DNA of 64,000 nucleotides from Streptomyces sp. NBC_00390 (GCF_036057275.1 NZ_CP107945.1:4650001-4714000), one strand, 5' to 3'. Positions 17,585 to 25,957 are shown, numbered from the stretch's first letter. Translations and numbers: made by a program. The notes: generated by a model from the letters alone, not told the origin.

Positions 17585-18741
17585 GCACCATCGAGAGCCA
17601 GGAGATCAAGTCCCTGCGGGACGCCGTCGCAGCCCTCGGGCGGCGGCACGGGCGGGACCACGACCGGCAGACGCTCTGGGGCGAGGCCGCCAAGCTCGGC
17701 TACCTCGGCGTGAACCTTCCCGAGGAGTACGGCGGCGGAGGCGGCGGCATGGCCGAACTCTCCATCGTGCTCGAGGAGCTCGGCGCCGCCGGCTGTCCGC
17801 TCCTGATGATGATCGTCTCGCCCGCCATCTGCGGCACCGTCATCGCCCGGTTCGGTACCGACGCGCAGAAGCAGAAGTGGCTGCCCGGCCTCGCCGACGG
17901 CAGCCTCACCATGGCCTTCGGCATCACCGAGCCCGACGCAGGGTCGAACTCCCACCGCATCACCACCACCGCCCGCCGCGACGGCGACGGCTGGGTCCTG
18001 ACCGGCCGCAAGGTCTTCGTCTCCGGTGTCGACATCGCCGACGCGACCCTCATCGTCGGCCGCACCGAGGACGCCCGCACGGGCACCCTCAAGCCGTGCC
18101 TGTTCATCGTGGACCGGGACGCCGAGGGCTTCGGGCGCTCGCAGATAGACATGGAACTGCGCGCGCAGGAAAAGCAGTTCGAGCTCGTGCTCGACGACGT
18201 ACGGCTGCCCGCCGACGCGCTGGTGGGTGGGGGCACCTCCCACGCCGAAGGCCGTGGGGGAGAGGACGCGGGACTGCTCCAGCTGTTCGCCGGGCTCAAC
18301 CCCGAGCGCATCATGACCGCCGCCTTCGCGATCGGCATGGGCCGCTACGCCCTGGACCGCGCCGTCGACTACGCGAAGACCCGCCAGGTCTGGAAGGCCC
18401 CCATCGGCGCCCACCAGGCCATCGCCCACCCCCTCGCCCAGGCGCACATCGAGCTGGAGCTGGCCCGGCTGATGATGCAGAAGGCCGCCGCCCTCTATGA
18501 CGCGGGCGACGACGTCGGCGCGGGCGAGGCCGCGAACATGGCCAAGTACGCGGCGGGCGAGGCCTGTGTGAAGGCCGTCGACCAGGCCGTGCACACCCTC
18601 GGCGGCAACGGACTCACCCGGGAGTACGGTCTGGCGTCCCTCGTCACCGCCGCCCGCGTCTCCCGGATCGCCCCGGTCAGCCGGGAAATGATCCTCAACT
18701 ATGTGTCCCACCAGTCCCTGGGTCTCCCCAAGTCGTACTGA
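17581..18741 (+). CDS. Acyl-CoA dehydrogenase
   Basis: 386 residues with the standard FAD acyl-CoA dehydrogenase layout: helical N-domain, the signature FGITEPDAGSNSHRITTTA, the beta domain, and a C-terminal helical domain (QVWKAPIGAHQAIAHPLAQA, GGNGLTREYGL). The usual catalytic Glu region follows at the C-terminal domain. It would form the enoyl-CoA that the carboxylase accepts. Oddity: VGGGTSHAEGRGGED (near residue 216) is an in-frame insert in a loop, encoded by a palindromic repeat, where relatives read straight through. Confidence 0.92.
   Translation: MSTIESQEIKSLRDAVAALGRRHGRDHDRQTLWGEAAKLGYLGVNLPEEYGGGGGGMAELSIVLEELGAAGCPLLMMIVSPAICGTVIARFGTDAQKQKWLPGLADGSLTMAFGITEPDAGSNSHRITTTARRDGDGWVLTGRKVFVSGVDIADATLIVGRTEDARTGTLKPCLFIVDRDAEGFGRSQIDMELRAQEKQFELVLDDVRLPADALVGGGTSHAEGRGGEDAGLLQLFAGLNPERIMTAAFAIGMGRYALDRAVDYAKTRQVWKAPIGAHQAIAHPLAQAHIELELARLMMQKAAALYDAGDDVGAGEAANMAKYAAGEACVKAVDQAVHTLGGNGLTREYGLASLVTAARVSRIAPVSREMILNYVSHQSLGLPKSY
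18226..18264 (+). repeat. In-frame palindromic insert inside the acyl-CoA dehydrogenase gene
   Basis: Contains GTGGG-N7-CCCAC followed by CCGAAGGCCGTGGGGGAG. The length keeps the frame and adds about 13 Gly/Ser-rich residues. It looks like a member of the short GTGGGGGCACCTCCCA-type repeats of Streptomyces genomes (recalled, not searched). Confidence 0.55.
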
Positions 18742-18799
18742 CGCACGACATTCTGGCCGTCGACACAGCGTCGATCCACGCAGGGCCGAGGGGGCCGTC

Positions 18800-20422
18800 A
18801 TGGTGAAGCACAGCAGCGTGTTCCGCAGCACGTACGCGGATGTCCCGGACGTCGTCGAGCCCATCCACGAGGCCGTACTGGGCCGCGCGGCCGAGTTCGG
18901 TGACACGGTCGCCCTCGTCGACGGGGTGAACGGCACCACTGTCACGTACCACCAGCTGGATCTGTTCCACCGCCGGATCGCCGCCTCGTTCGCCGCGGCC
19001 GGCCTGCGCAAGGGCGATGTGCTGGCGTTGCACAGCCCGAACACGGTGGCCTACCCCGCCGTGTTCTACGGGGCCACGCGCGCCGGCGCCTCGGTCACCA
19101 CGGTCCATCCGCTCGCCACGGCGGAGGAGTTCGCCAAACAGCTGCGCGACTCCTCCGCCCGCTGGATCGTGACCGTCTCACCGCTGCTCGAAGTCGCCCG
19201 CCGGGCCGCCGAACTCGCCGCGGGCATCAAGGAGATCTTCGTCTGCGACCGGGCCGACGGGCATGTCAGCGTCCTCGACATGTTCGTGTCCACCGAGCCG
19301 GAGCCCGAGGTCTCGATCGACCCGTCCGAGGACGTCGCGGCCCTGCCGTACTCGTCGGGCACCACCGGCGTGCCGAAGGGAGTGATGCTCACCCACCGCT
19401 CCATCGCCACCAATCTGGCGCAGCTGTCCCCGTTCATACCGATGGGCCCCGGCGACCGCATCCTGGCCGTTCTGCCCTTCTTCCACATCTACGGGCTCAC
19501 AGCTCTGATGAACGCGCCGCTGCGTCACGGAGCCACGGTGGTGGTGCTGCCGCGGTTCGAACTCGACACGTTCCTCTCGGCGATACAGGAACACAGGATC
19601 AACGGCCTGTACGTCGCCCCGCCGATCGTCCTCGCCCTCGCCAAGCACCCGGCCGTCGCCCAGTACGACCTCTCCTGCCTGGAGTACATCGTCAGTGCCG
19701 CCGCCCCGCTCGACGCCCGCCTCGGCGAGGCCTGCTCGCAGCGGCTCGGTCTGCCGCCCGTCCGCCAGGCGTACGGCATGACCGAGCTGTCGCCCGGCAC
19801 CCATGTCGTACCGCTGTCCGCGACGAACCCGCCCGCGGGCGCGGTGGGTCTGCTGCTTCCGGGCACCGAGATGCGGATCCTCGACCTCGACGGCTCCGGG
19901 GCGGACGCCGCCGCGGGCGCCGAGGGCGAGGTCGCGATCCGCGGCCCGCAGGTGATGAAGGGCTATCTCGGCCGGCCCGACGCCACCGCGGACATGATCG
20001 ACGCGGACGGCTGGGTGCACACCGGTGATGTGGGGCGGGTCGACGAGGACGGCTGGCTGTTCGTCGTCGACCGGGTCAAGGAACTGATCAAGTACAAGGG
20101 CTACCAGGTGGCCCCGGCCGACCTGGAGGCGCTGCTGCTCACCCACGAGTCCATCGCGGACGCGGCGGTGATCGGTGTGTACGACGAGGACGGCAACGAG
20201 ATCCCGAAGGCGTTCGTGGTCAAGCAGCCGTCCGCCACGGAGCTGACCGAGGACGAGGTGCTCGCGTATGTCGCCGAGCGCGTCTCCCCGTACAAGAAGA
20301 TCCGCCGCATCGAGTTCATCGGCGGCGTCCCGCGCGCCGCCTCGGGAAAGATCCTGCGGCGGGAGCTGAGGGACCGGGAGACCCGGCGCGCGCAGAGCGC
20401 CGGGGAGAAGGAGAACACGTGA
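18800..20422 (+). CDS. Acyl-CoA synthetase (4-coumarate-CoA ligase-like)
   Basis: 540 residues from ATG 18800 with GAGGGGG upstream. ANL-superfamily motifs are intact: P-loop YSSGTTGVPKGVMLTH, YGMTEL, GWVHTGDVG, the hinge VDRVKELIKYKGYQVAP and the catalytic Lys in RAASGKILRREL. It activates a free acid to its CoA ester with ATP. In this operon it is the probable entry step that feeds the dehydrogenase. The annotation 4CL is by similarity only; an isoprenoid or branched acid would fit the neighbours better. Confidence 0.9.
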   Translation: MVKHSSVFRSTYADVPDVVEPIHEAVLGRAAEFGDTVALVDGVNGTTVTYHQLDLFHRRIAASFAAAGLRKGDVLALHSPNTVAYPAVFYGATRAGASVTTVHPLATAEEFAKQLRDSSARWIVTVSPLLEVARRAAELAAGIKEIFVCDRADGHVSVLDMFVSTEPEPEVSIDPSEDVAALPYSSGTTGVPKGVMLTHRSIATNLAQLSPFIPMGPGDRILAVLPFFHIYGLTALMNAPLRHGATVVVLPRFELDTFLSAIQEHRINGLYVAPPIVLALAKHPAVAQYDLSCLEYIVSAAAPLDARLGEACSQRLGLPPVRQAYGMTELSPGTHVVPLSATNPPAGAVGLLLPGTEMRILDLDGSGADAAAGAEGEVAIRGPQVMKGYLGRPDATADMIDADGWVHTGDVGRVDEDGWLFVVDRVKELIKYKGYQVAPADLEALLLTHESIADAAVIGVYDEDGNEIPKAFVVKQPSATELTEDEVLAYVAERVSPYKKIRRIEFIGGVPRAASGKILRRELRDRETRRAQSAGEKENT

Positions 20423-21159
20423 CGCTGGTCCTCACCGCACACGAACGCGGTATCACCACCCTGACACTCGACTCGCCGGCCAGTCGCAACGCCCTGTCGG
20501 CGCAGTTGGTCGGCGAGCTCGCCGAGCGGCTCGCCGACTGCTCCAAGGACGACTCCGTGCGGGCCGTGGTGCTCACGCACTCGGGTTCGACGTTCAGCGC
20601 CGGGGCGGACCTGAACAACCCGCCCAACCCGTACACGTTCGTCGCTCTGCTGCGGCAGATCGTCACGCTGCCCAAGCCGGTCGTGGCCCGGGTGGCCGGT
20701 CATGTGCGGGCCGGCGGGCTCGGTCTGGTCGGCGCCTGCGACATGGCGGCGGCCACCGCCGGTTCGGACTTCGCCTTCACCGAGGTCCGCATCGGGGTGG
20801 CCCCGGCGGTGATCTCGCTGCCGCTGCTTGCGCGTATGGACCCGCGGGCCGCCGAGCGCTACTACCTCACCGGCGAGCGCTTCGGCGCGGCGGAGGCGGT
20901 CCGCGCCGGGCTGCTGACGCTGGCCGCGGACGGTGAGGACGTGGACGCGGCGCTCGCGCCGCTGCTCGACGGGCTGCGCAGGGCGTCACCGCAGGGCCTG
21001 GCCGCATCGAAGCAGCTCGTCGCGGCTAGGGTGCTGGAGACCTTCGACCGGGACGCCGAAGACCTGGTCCAGCGGTCGGCCTCGCTCTTCGCATCGGCCG
21101 AGGCGCGCGAAGGGATGACGGCCTTCCTCGAACGACGGGACCCCGCATGGGTGTTGTGA
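20419..21159 (+). CDS. Enoyl-CoA hydratase/isomerase family protein
   Basis: 246 residues, GTG start overlapping the ligase stop (GTGA). Crotonase fold: N-terminal DSPASRNALSAQLV, oxyanion region SAGADLNNPP, and AGHVRAGGLGLVGACDMAAA; the catalytic position (TEVRIGVAPA) carries Glu. The family includes MCC/GCC-pathway hydratases such as LiuC/AtuE. It should act after carboxylation to hydrate the glutaconyl-type product. Confidence 0.88.
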   Translation: MTLVLTAHERGITTLTLDSPASRNALSAQLVGELAERLADCSKDDSVRAVVLTHSGSTFSAGADLNNPPNPYTFVALLRQIVTLPKPVVARVAGHVRAGGLGLVGACDMAAATAGSDFAFTEVRIGVAPAVISLPLLARMDPRAAERYYLTGERFGAAEAVRAGLLTLAADGEDVDAALAPLLDGLRRASPQGLAASKQLVAARVLETFDRDAEDLVQRSASLFASAEAREGMTAFLERRDPAWVL

Positions 21160-21746
21160 GCCCCACCGCCAAGGAGCCCAAGCAGGACCGCAGCCGGGTC
21201 ACCCGGCAGCGGCTGCTGGAGGCGGCGGTCGCCTGCCTGGCCGAGGTCGGCTGGGCAGGCTCGACCGTCTCGGTGGTGGCCGAGCGGGCCGGAGTCTCGC
21301 GCGGCGCGGCGCAGCACCACTTCCCCACGCGGGAGGACCTGTTCACGGCGGCGGTCGAGTACGTCTCCGAGGAGCGCTCCCAGGCTCTGCGCACGCTGCC
21401 GACCAAGGACCGTACGGCGGTGGTCGCGGCTCTCGTCGACCTGTACACCGGACCGCTGTTCCGGGCCGCGCTGCAGCTGTGGGTCGCCGCCTCGAACGAG
21501 GAGCAGCTGGGCGCGCGGGTCACGGAGCTGGAGGCCAAGGTCGGCCGTGAGACCCACCGGATCGCCGTACGGCTGCTGAACGCCGACGAGTCGCGGCCGG
21601 GCGTACGCGAAACCGTCCAGGGCCTGCTCGACATGGCGCGCGGCCTCGGGCTCGCCAACCTCCTCACCGATGACGCGGCCCGCCGTCAGAGGGTGGTGAC
21701 ACAGTGGGCGGCACTGATCGAGGAGGGGCTGAGGGACGATGGGTGA
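21147..21746 (+). CDS. TetR-family regulator, probable repressor of the operon
   Basis: 199 residues. N-terminal HTH (LLEAAVACLAEVGWAGSTVS, then RAGVSRGAAQHHFPTREDLF) and a TetR ligand domain. It overlaps the hydratase gene by 13 bp and the next gene by 8 bp. Being within the operon, as AtuR/LiuR-type regulators are linked to theirs, it most likely binds the palindrome at 11307-11324 and responds to an acyl-CoA intermediate (inference). Confidence 0.88.
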   Translation: MGVVSPTAKEPKQDRSRVTRQRLLEAAVACLAEVGWAGSTVSVVAERAGVSRGAAQHHFPTREDLFTAAVEYVSEERSQALRTLPTKDRTAVVAALVDLYTGPLFRAALQLWVAASNEEQLGARVTELEAKVGRETHRIAVRLLNADESRPGVRETVQGLLDMARGLGLANLLTDDAARRQRVVTQWAALIEEGLRDDG

Positions 21747-22329
21747 TTTCTACGAGCGGATCGTGGATGTCGAGGTGTCCCAGGAGGACGCCCCCGCGCT
21801 CGCGGAGCGGATGATCGACTGGATGGTCTCCGAGGGCCTGCTCACGCGCGAGATGTCGAGCGACGCGATGTACAGCCTGCAGGTGGACGAGGGGTACGTG
21901 CCCGGTCCCGACTGGGCACGGGCCGCGGAGGACTGGGGCGATCACATACCGGCGCCGGTGGCCGTGATCGTCGGCCGGAACTACCACGTCGGGGGTCAGG
22001 GGGAGGACACGGCGGACGCCGCGATCTGCCCGCGCTGCGACACGAGGACGGTCGTCATCGACCATCCGGAGGAGTTCGAACCGAAGGAGGAGGTCTGGCA
22101 GCCCTTCCGGGAGGGCATCGCCGCCTGGATGGAGACGGGCCGGGGGAGCGTGGACTGCCCCGCGTGCCGCGCCTCGGTCCCGGTGACCGAGTGGCAGTTC
22201 GGATGGGGCTTCGAACTCGGGGCGCTCGCGTTCGACTTCTGGGGGTGGCCACCGCTCACGGACGAGTTCGTCGCCGAGTTCGGCAGGCAGCTGGGGCACC
22301 GCACCGAACAGCACGGGGGCAAGTTCTGA
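21739..22329 (+). CDS. Unknown zinc-ribbon-like protein (paralogue 1)
   Basis: 196 residues, overlapping the TetR stop. Two CxxC pairs (ICPRCDT and VDCPACRA, about 45 residues apart) would bind one zinc. It is about as long as, and closely similar to, the following protein (MGDFYERIVDV versus MGDHFQTIVDL; the same Trp-rich C-terminus LAFDFWGWPPL versus LGLQFWNWPEF). No known domain recognised. Co-transcription with the acyl-CoA operon suggests a link, but none is apparent. Confidence 0.7.
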   Translation: MGDFYERIVDVEVSQEDAPALAERMIDWMVSEGLLTREMSSDAMYSLQVDEGYVPGPDWARAAEDWGDHIPAPVAVIVGRNYHVGGQGEDTADAAICPRCDTRTVVIDHPEEFEPKEEVWQPFREGIAAWMETGRGSVDCPACRASVPVTEWQFGWGFELGALAFDFWGWPPLTDEFVAEFGRQLGHRTEQHGGKF

Positions 22330-22330
22330 C

Positions 22331-22960
22331 ATGGGCGACCACTTCCAGACCATCGTCGACCTCGATGCCACGGCCGAGGAGGCCCCGGCACTCGCGGCGC
22401 GCGCGGTCGCCTGGCTGGCGGCCGAGGGCATCGTGCGCGCCGAGCGCACCGACTGTGTGCTCGGGAAGCCGCTGGGCCATCCGCCGGGCCCGAACTGGGC
22501 CAGGACCGCTTCCCCCGACGACGCCGACCGGGACCCGTCGGACGGGCTGGACGTCACGACGGGGCGCACGGTCTTCTTCGGCGGTCAGGGCGACGCCGAC
22601 TGGGCCGACTGCCCCAGCTGCGGTGGCCGCACCCTGTTCGGGCCCGGGGACGCGGACCGGTACGACCCGCTGGACGACGACACACCGGCCGACGAGGGCG
22701 GCGAACCTCTGGACGAGGAGTGGGAGTCCTTCTCCCGGGCCATGGACGCCTGGAGCGCCATGGGCGAGGCGAGCGTGGAGTGCCGGCACTGCGGCGTCGA
22801 CATCCCGATCATCGACTGGACCTGGTCGCACGACTACTACGCCTTCGGCCACCTGGGCCTTCAGTTCTGGAACTGGCCGGAGTTCCGCCAGGAGTTCGTG
22901 GCCGAGCTCGGCACGGTACTGGGCGGCCACCGCACCGTCGTGGTGTGGGGCAAGCTCTGA
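22331..22960 (+). CDS. Unknown zinc-ribbon-like protein (paralogue 2)
   Basis: 209 residues, starting 1 bp after the previous stop, a clear tandem duplicate of it. The CxxC pairs are ADCPSCGG and VECRHCGV. The acidic middle (DDDTPADEGGEPLDEEWE) is expanded. It is the last gene of the operon, followed by a strong terminator. Function unknown. Confidence 0.7.
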   Translation: MGDHFQTIVDLDATAEEAPALAARAVAWLAAEGIVRAERTDCVLGKPLGHPPGPNWARTASPDDADRDPSDGLDVTTGRTVFFGGQGDADWADCPSCGGRTLFGPGDADRYDPLDDDTPADEGGEPLDEEWESFSRAMDAWSAMGEASVECRHCGVDIPIIDWTWSHDYYAFGHLGLQFWNWPEFRQEFVAELGTVLGGHRTVVVWGKL

Positions 22961-22980
22961 CCCCGGCAGCAGACACGGCG

Positions 22981-23010
22981 GTGGGGGCGGCGCGTCCGCG
23001 CCGCCCCCAC
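22981..23010. terminator. Strong bidirectional terminator hairpin
   Basis: GTGGGGGCGGCGCG and CGCGCCGCCCCCAC form a 14-bp perfect stem separated by only 2 nt (about 12 bp with a small loop in practice). It sits between the convergent ends of the catabolic operon and the citrate synthase gene. Confidence 0.85.
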
Positions 23011-23023
23011 TGTCACCGGCGGG

Positions 23024-24133
23024 TCAGCCCGCCAGGTCCCCGATGTCCTCGAAGCCCGCGATCTCACGCGGGCTGCGCCCGCCGGGGCCCACGTACCGCG
23101 CGGACGGACGCACCAGACGGCCCGTGCGCTTCTGCTCCAGGATGTGCGCCGACCAGCCCGCCGTACGGGCACAGGTGAACATCGACGTGAACATGTGCGC
23201 CGGGACCTCGGCGAAGTCCAGCATGATCGCCGCCCAGAACTCCACGTTCGTCGCCAGGACCCGGTCCGGGCGGCGGTTGTGCAGCTCCTCCAGCGCGGCC
23301 TTCTCCAGCGCCTCCGCGATCTCGTACCGGGGCGCGCCCAGCTCCTTCGCCGTACGGCGCAGCACGCGGGCGCGCGGGTCCTCGGCGCGGTAGACGCGGT
23401 GGCCGAAGCCCATCAGGCGCTCGCCCTTGTCCAGGGCACGCTTCACATACGCGGTCGCGTCACCCGTGCGCTCGATCTCCTCGATCATGCCGAGCACACG
23501 GGAGGGCGCACCACCGTGCAGCGGCCCCGACATCGCGCCCACGGCACCCGAGAGCGCGGCGGCCACGTCGGCGCCCGTGGAGGCGATGACGCGGGCGGTG
23601 AAGGTCGAGGCGTTCATGCCGTGCTCGGCGGCCGAGGTCCAGTAGGCGTCGACGGCCTTGACGTGCTTGGGGTCCGGCTCGCCGCGCCAGCGGATCATGA
23701 AGCGCTCGACGACGGACTGGGCCTTGTCGATCTCCTTCTGCGGGACCATCGGCAGACCCTGGCCGCGCGCACTCTGCGCCACGTACGACAGCGCCATCAC
23801 GGCTGCGCGCGCCAGGTCGTCACGGGCCTGCGCCTCGTCGATGTCCAGGAGCGGTTTCAGACCCCAGACGGGGGCCAGCATCGCGAGCGCCGACTGCACG
23901 TCGACCCGGATGTCGCCGGAGTGCACGGGGATCGGGAACGGCTCGGCGGGCGGCAGTCCGGGGTTGAACGCGCCGTCCACCAGCAGGCCCCACACGTTGC
24001 CGAAGGAGACGTGCCCCACCAGTTCCTCGATGTCGACACCCCGATAGCGCAGCGAGCCGCCCTCCCTGTCGGGTTCGGCGATCTCCGTCTCGAACGCGAC
24101 GACTCCTTCGAGTCCAGGTACGAAGTCGGACAT
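23024..24133 (-). CDS. Citrate synthase 2
   Basis: 369 residues from the ATG at 24133, with TTGAGGAG upstream; the longer open frame is noise. Citrate synthase motifs are present: GPLHGGAPSRV with the active-site His, MGFGHRVYRAEDPRAR with the second His and substrate Arg, and a catalytic Asp region near the C-terminus (MLDFAEVP). It condenses oxaloacetate with acetyl-CoA, or propionyl-CoA in the 2-methylcitrate type. At this length it belongs to the short, Gram-positive/methylcitrate-like class. It is divergent from pdxH, as in other Streptomyces. Confidence 0.92.
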   Translation of the reverse strand: MSDFVPGLEGVVAFETEIAEPDREGGSLRYRGVDIEELVGHVSFGNVWGLLVDGAFNPGLPPAEPFPIPVHSGDIRVDVQSALAMLAPVWGLKPLLDIDEAQARDDLARAAVMALSYVAQSARGQGLPMVPQKEIDKAQSVVERFMIRWRGEPDPKHVKAVDAYWTSAAEHGMNASTFTARVIASTGADVAAALSGAVGAMSGPLHGGAPSRVLGMIEEIERTGDATAYVKRALDKGERLMGFGHRVYRAEDPRARVLRRTAKELGAPRYEIAEALEKAALEELHNRRPDRVLATNVEFWAAIMLDFAEVPAHMFTSMFTCARTAGWSAHILEQKRTGRLVRPSARYVGPGGRSPREIAGFEDIGDLAG

Positions 24134-24180
24134 CAGGCGGCTCCTCAAGGCGTGTACGACAGAAGCGGGCCGGTCACCCC

Positions 24181-24209
24181 GGTGATTCCCCGTACGGCCG
24201 GGGATCACC
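24181..24209. promoter_or_regulatory. Inverted repeat in the citrate synthase/pdxH divergent region
   Basis: GGTGATtCCCC and GGGGATCACC pair across an 8-nt loop. It starts 48 bp before the citrate synthase start, so it lies in its leader or promoter. A second repeat, AGCAGG-N10-CCTGCT, follows at 24221-24242. Operator or leader hairpin; undecided. Confidence 0.4.
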
Positions 24210-24392
24210 CAACCGTCGGGAGCAGGCACGATATCCCCTGCTGTAGGGAGGCCACAGTGACCCGACGCAAGATTTTGGCGGGTGCTGATGATGCGGGGAA
24301 GCGTGACATCCGGCACACTGCCCCATTTCGGTCCAGGAGGATTGACGGCACTCCGTGCCGGGCAAACTCGACCCCTGCGGCAGGATGTTCTT

Positions 24393-25181
24393 GTGACCGA
24401 TGACGCCGCACCGCAATCGTCCGAGCCGGATCCGGCCGCCGCCCCGGGATCGCGGGGCCCCGCCGACGTGACCGTCTCCGGTCTCGCCGTACCGGACCCC
24501 GCCGCGACCGACCTCGTCGTACCGGATCCCGCCGTCATGCGTGAGCAGTACCGCTCGACGCCGCTCGACGAGTCCGCACTGGCCGAGGGACCCATGGACC
24601 AGTTCGCCCGCTGGTTCGCCGAGGCCGCCGCCGCGGCCCTGATGGAGCCCAATGCCATGGTCGTCGCCACGGCCGGCCCCGACGGGCGCCCGTCGACCCG
24701 GACCGTCCTGCTCAAGCAGTACGACGAGCGTGGCTTCGTGTTCTTCACCAACTACGTCTCGCGCAAGGGCCGGGAGATCGACGCCAACCCGTATGTCTCG
24801 CTGCTCTTCCCCTGGCACCCGCTGGCCCGCCAGATCATCGTCACCGGAACCGCGTCCCGGATCGGCCGCGATGAGACGGTCGCGTACTTCCGCACCCGCC
24901 CGCACGGCTCCCAGTTGGGCGCCTGGGCCAGCGAGCAGTCCTCGGTGATCGCCTCGCGCGAGGAGCTGCTGCGGCGCTACGAGGAGCTGGCGGCCCGCTA
25001 CCCGGAGGGCGAGCAGGTGCCCGTGCCGCCGCAGTGGGGCGGTGTCCGGGTCGTACCGGACGCGGTGGAGTTCTGGCAGGGGCACGAGAACCGGCTGCAC
25101 GACCGTCTGCGGTACGTGCGTACCGACGCGGACGCCGAGCCGGGCAAGGGCGGCTGGACCGTGGAGCGTCTGGCGCCATAG
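24393..25181 (+). CDS. pdxH: Pyridoxamine 5'-phosphate oxidase
   Basis: 262 residues from GTG 24393 (GCAGGA 8 bases upstream). It has a variable leader of about 50 residues and then the PNPOx core: MREQYRSTPLDE, ATAGPDGRPSTRTVLLK (FMN binding), FFTNYVSRKGREID, FPWHPLARQIIVTG, and the C-terminal dimerisation segment EFWQGHENRLHDRLRY...WTVERLAP. It oxidises PNP/PMP to pyridoxal phosphate with FMN. Its TAG stop is also the first base of the inverted-repeat element that follows, so the native 3' end may have been altered by insertion. Confidence 0.95.
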   Translation: MTDDAAPQSSEPDPAAAPGSRGPADVTVSGLAVPDPAATDLVVPDPAVMREQYRSTPLDESALAEGPMDQFARWFAEAAAAALMEPNAMVVATAGPDGRPSTRTVLLKQYDERGFVFFTNYVSRKGREIDANPYVSLLFPWHPLARQIIVTGTASRIGRDETVAYFRTRPHGSQLGAWASEQSSVIASREELLRRYEELAARYPEGEQVPVPPQWGGVRVVPDAVEFWQGHENRLHDRLRYVRTDADAEPGKGGWTVERLAP

Positions 25182-25525
25182 CCCTGTCCGGGCGATCTTG
25201 TCGGGGCTGCGACGCTCCCCCAGAGCTTCTCCCCCAGGACTCCGTCCGGGGGGACCTCCAGGAGGTACCCCCGGCTACGGCACCTCGCTGTGTTGTCGGA
25301 GTCGCCCGAGTGCGTCCGGTACGAGGGCGATCTCCTCCGGCCTCCGGCCGGGCGGTACCCCCACCGGCTTGCGATGCGTCCCCTCGGCCCTGGTGGGCCT
25401 GGGGAGGCCCCATGTCTCGGCCCTGGTGGGCCTGGGGAGGCCCCATGTCTCGGCTTGGTGGTCCTGGGGAGGCCCCATGCATCCGACGCCGCAGGCTGAT
25501 CCTCGAAGATCGCCCGGACAGGGCA
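25181..25525. mobile_element. MITE-like element with 19-bp perfect terminal inverted repeats
   Basis: GCCCTGTCCGGGCGATCTT (25181-25199) is the exact reverse complement of 25507-25525. The 345-bp interval encodes nothing convincing. It contains nested palindromes (CCCCCAG-type runs at 25215-25270) and a 33-bp tandem repeat. The left end begins at the last base of the pdxH stop codon. No transposase is present, so it would be a non-autonomous or degenerate element; a compound terminator is the alternative. Confidence 0.6.
25385..25480. repeat. 33-bp tandem repeat, 2 perfect copies plus a degenerate third
   Basis: Copies at 25385-25417 and 25418-25450 are identical; 25451-25480 is a shortened third copy. 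The first two units contain GGGCCT-GGGG-AGGCCC, a 6-bp hairpin. The run is inside the inverted-repeat element. It is open in several frames but has no start or family signature. Confidence 0.75.
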
Positions 25526-25714
25526 GGGCCGAGTGGGACGTCTCTCGTACGGACTGCGGCGAGCACCGAGTGGATCCCCGGAGCCGAGGCACATGGCTCC
25601 GGGGCCACAGGGCGGTGCGCGGTTCCTCGGGGAGGGGCCCGCACTCGGGGGCGACAGGTGGGGCGGTGCTGCGCGGCGAGTGCCGACCCGCACGTCCTGC
25701 CTCTTCAGCCTGTC

Positions 25715-25957
25715 TCAGTCGTCTGCCGCGATGTCGGTTTCGGCGGCGTGCGCCGCCGATTCGGCGTCGTTCAGCAGCTTTTCCATCTCGGCGGCCGGCT
25801 CGGTGGGCGCGACGGCCGCCGGTGCGGAACCGCTCGGGACCGGCGCGCTGTCACCGGTCGCCGGTCCGGTGTCCTGACCGCATCCGGCGACCAGGAGTGC
25901 GACGGCCACAGCCGCCGCCGCGCGGCCGACGGAGCGAGGCCGGGCCGTTGCCCGCAT
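25715..25957 (-). CDS. Small lipoprotein
   Basis: 80 residues from the ATG at 25957, which forms a TGATG overlap with the upstream gene. The N-terminus has Arg residues, a hydrophobic stretch (AAAAVAVALLVAGC) and a clear lipobox LVAGC, followed by a Pro/Ala/Ser-rich linker and a short acidic helix (AAEMEKLLNDAESAAHAAET). It is probably anchored to the outer face of the membrane. It is translated with the exported helical protein upstream and likely controlled by the two-component system. Confidence 0.75.
   Translation of the reverse strand: MRATARPRSVGRAAAAVAVALLVAGCGQDTGPATGDSAPVPSGSAPAAVAPTEPAAEMEKLLNDAESAAHAAETDIAADD

Noticed and set aside
24205..24751. N-terminal extension of citrate synthase (575-residue frame)
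   Set aside because: Overlaps pdxH coding DNA, and the ATG at 24133 has GAGGAG and begins where the family begins.
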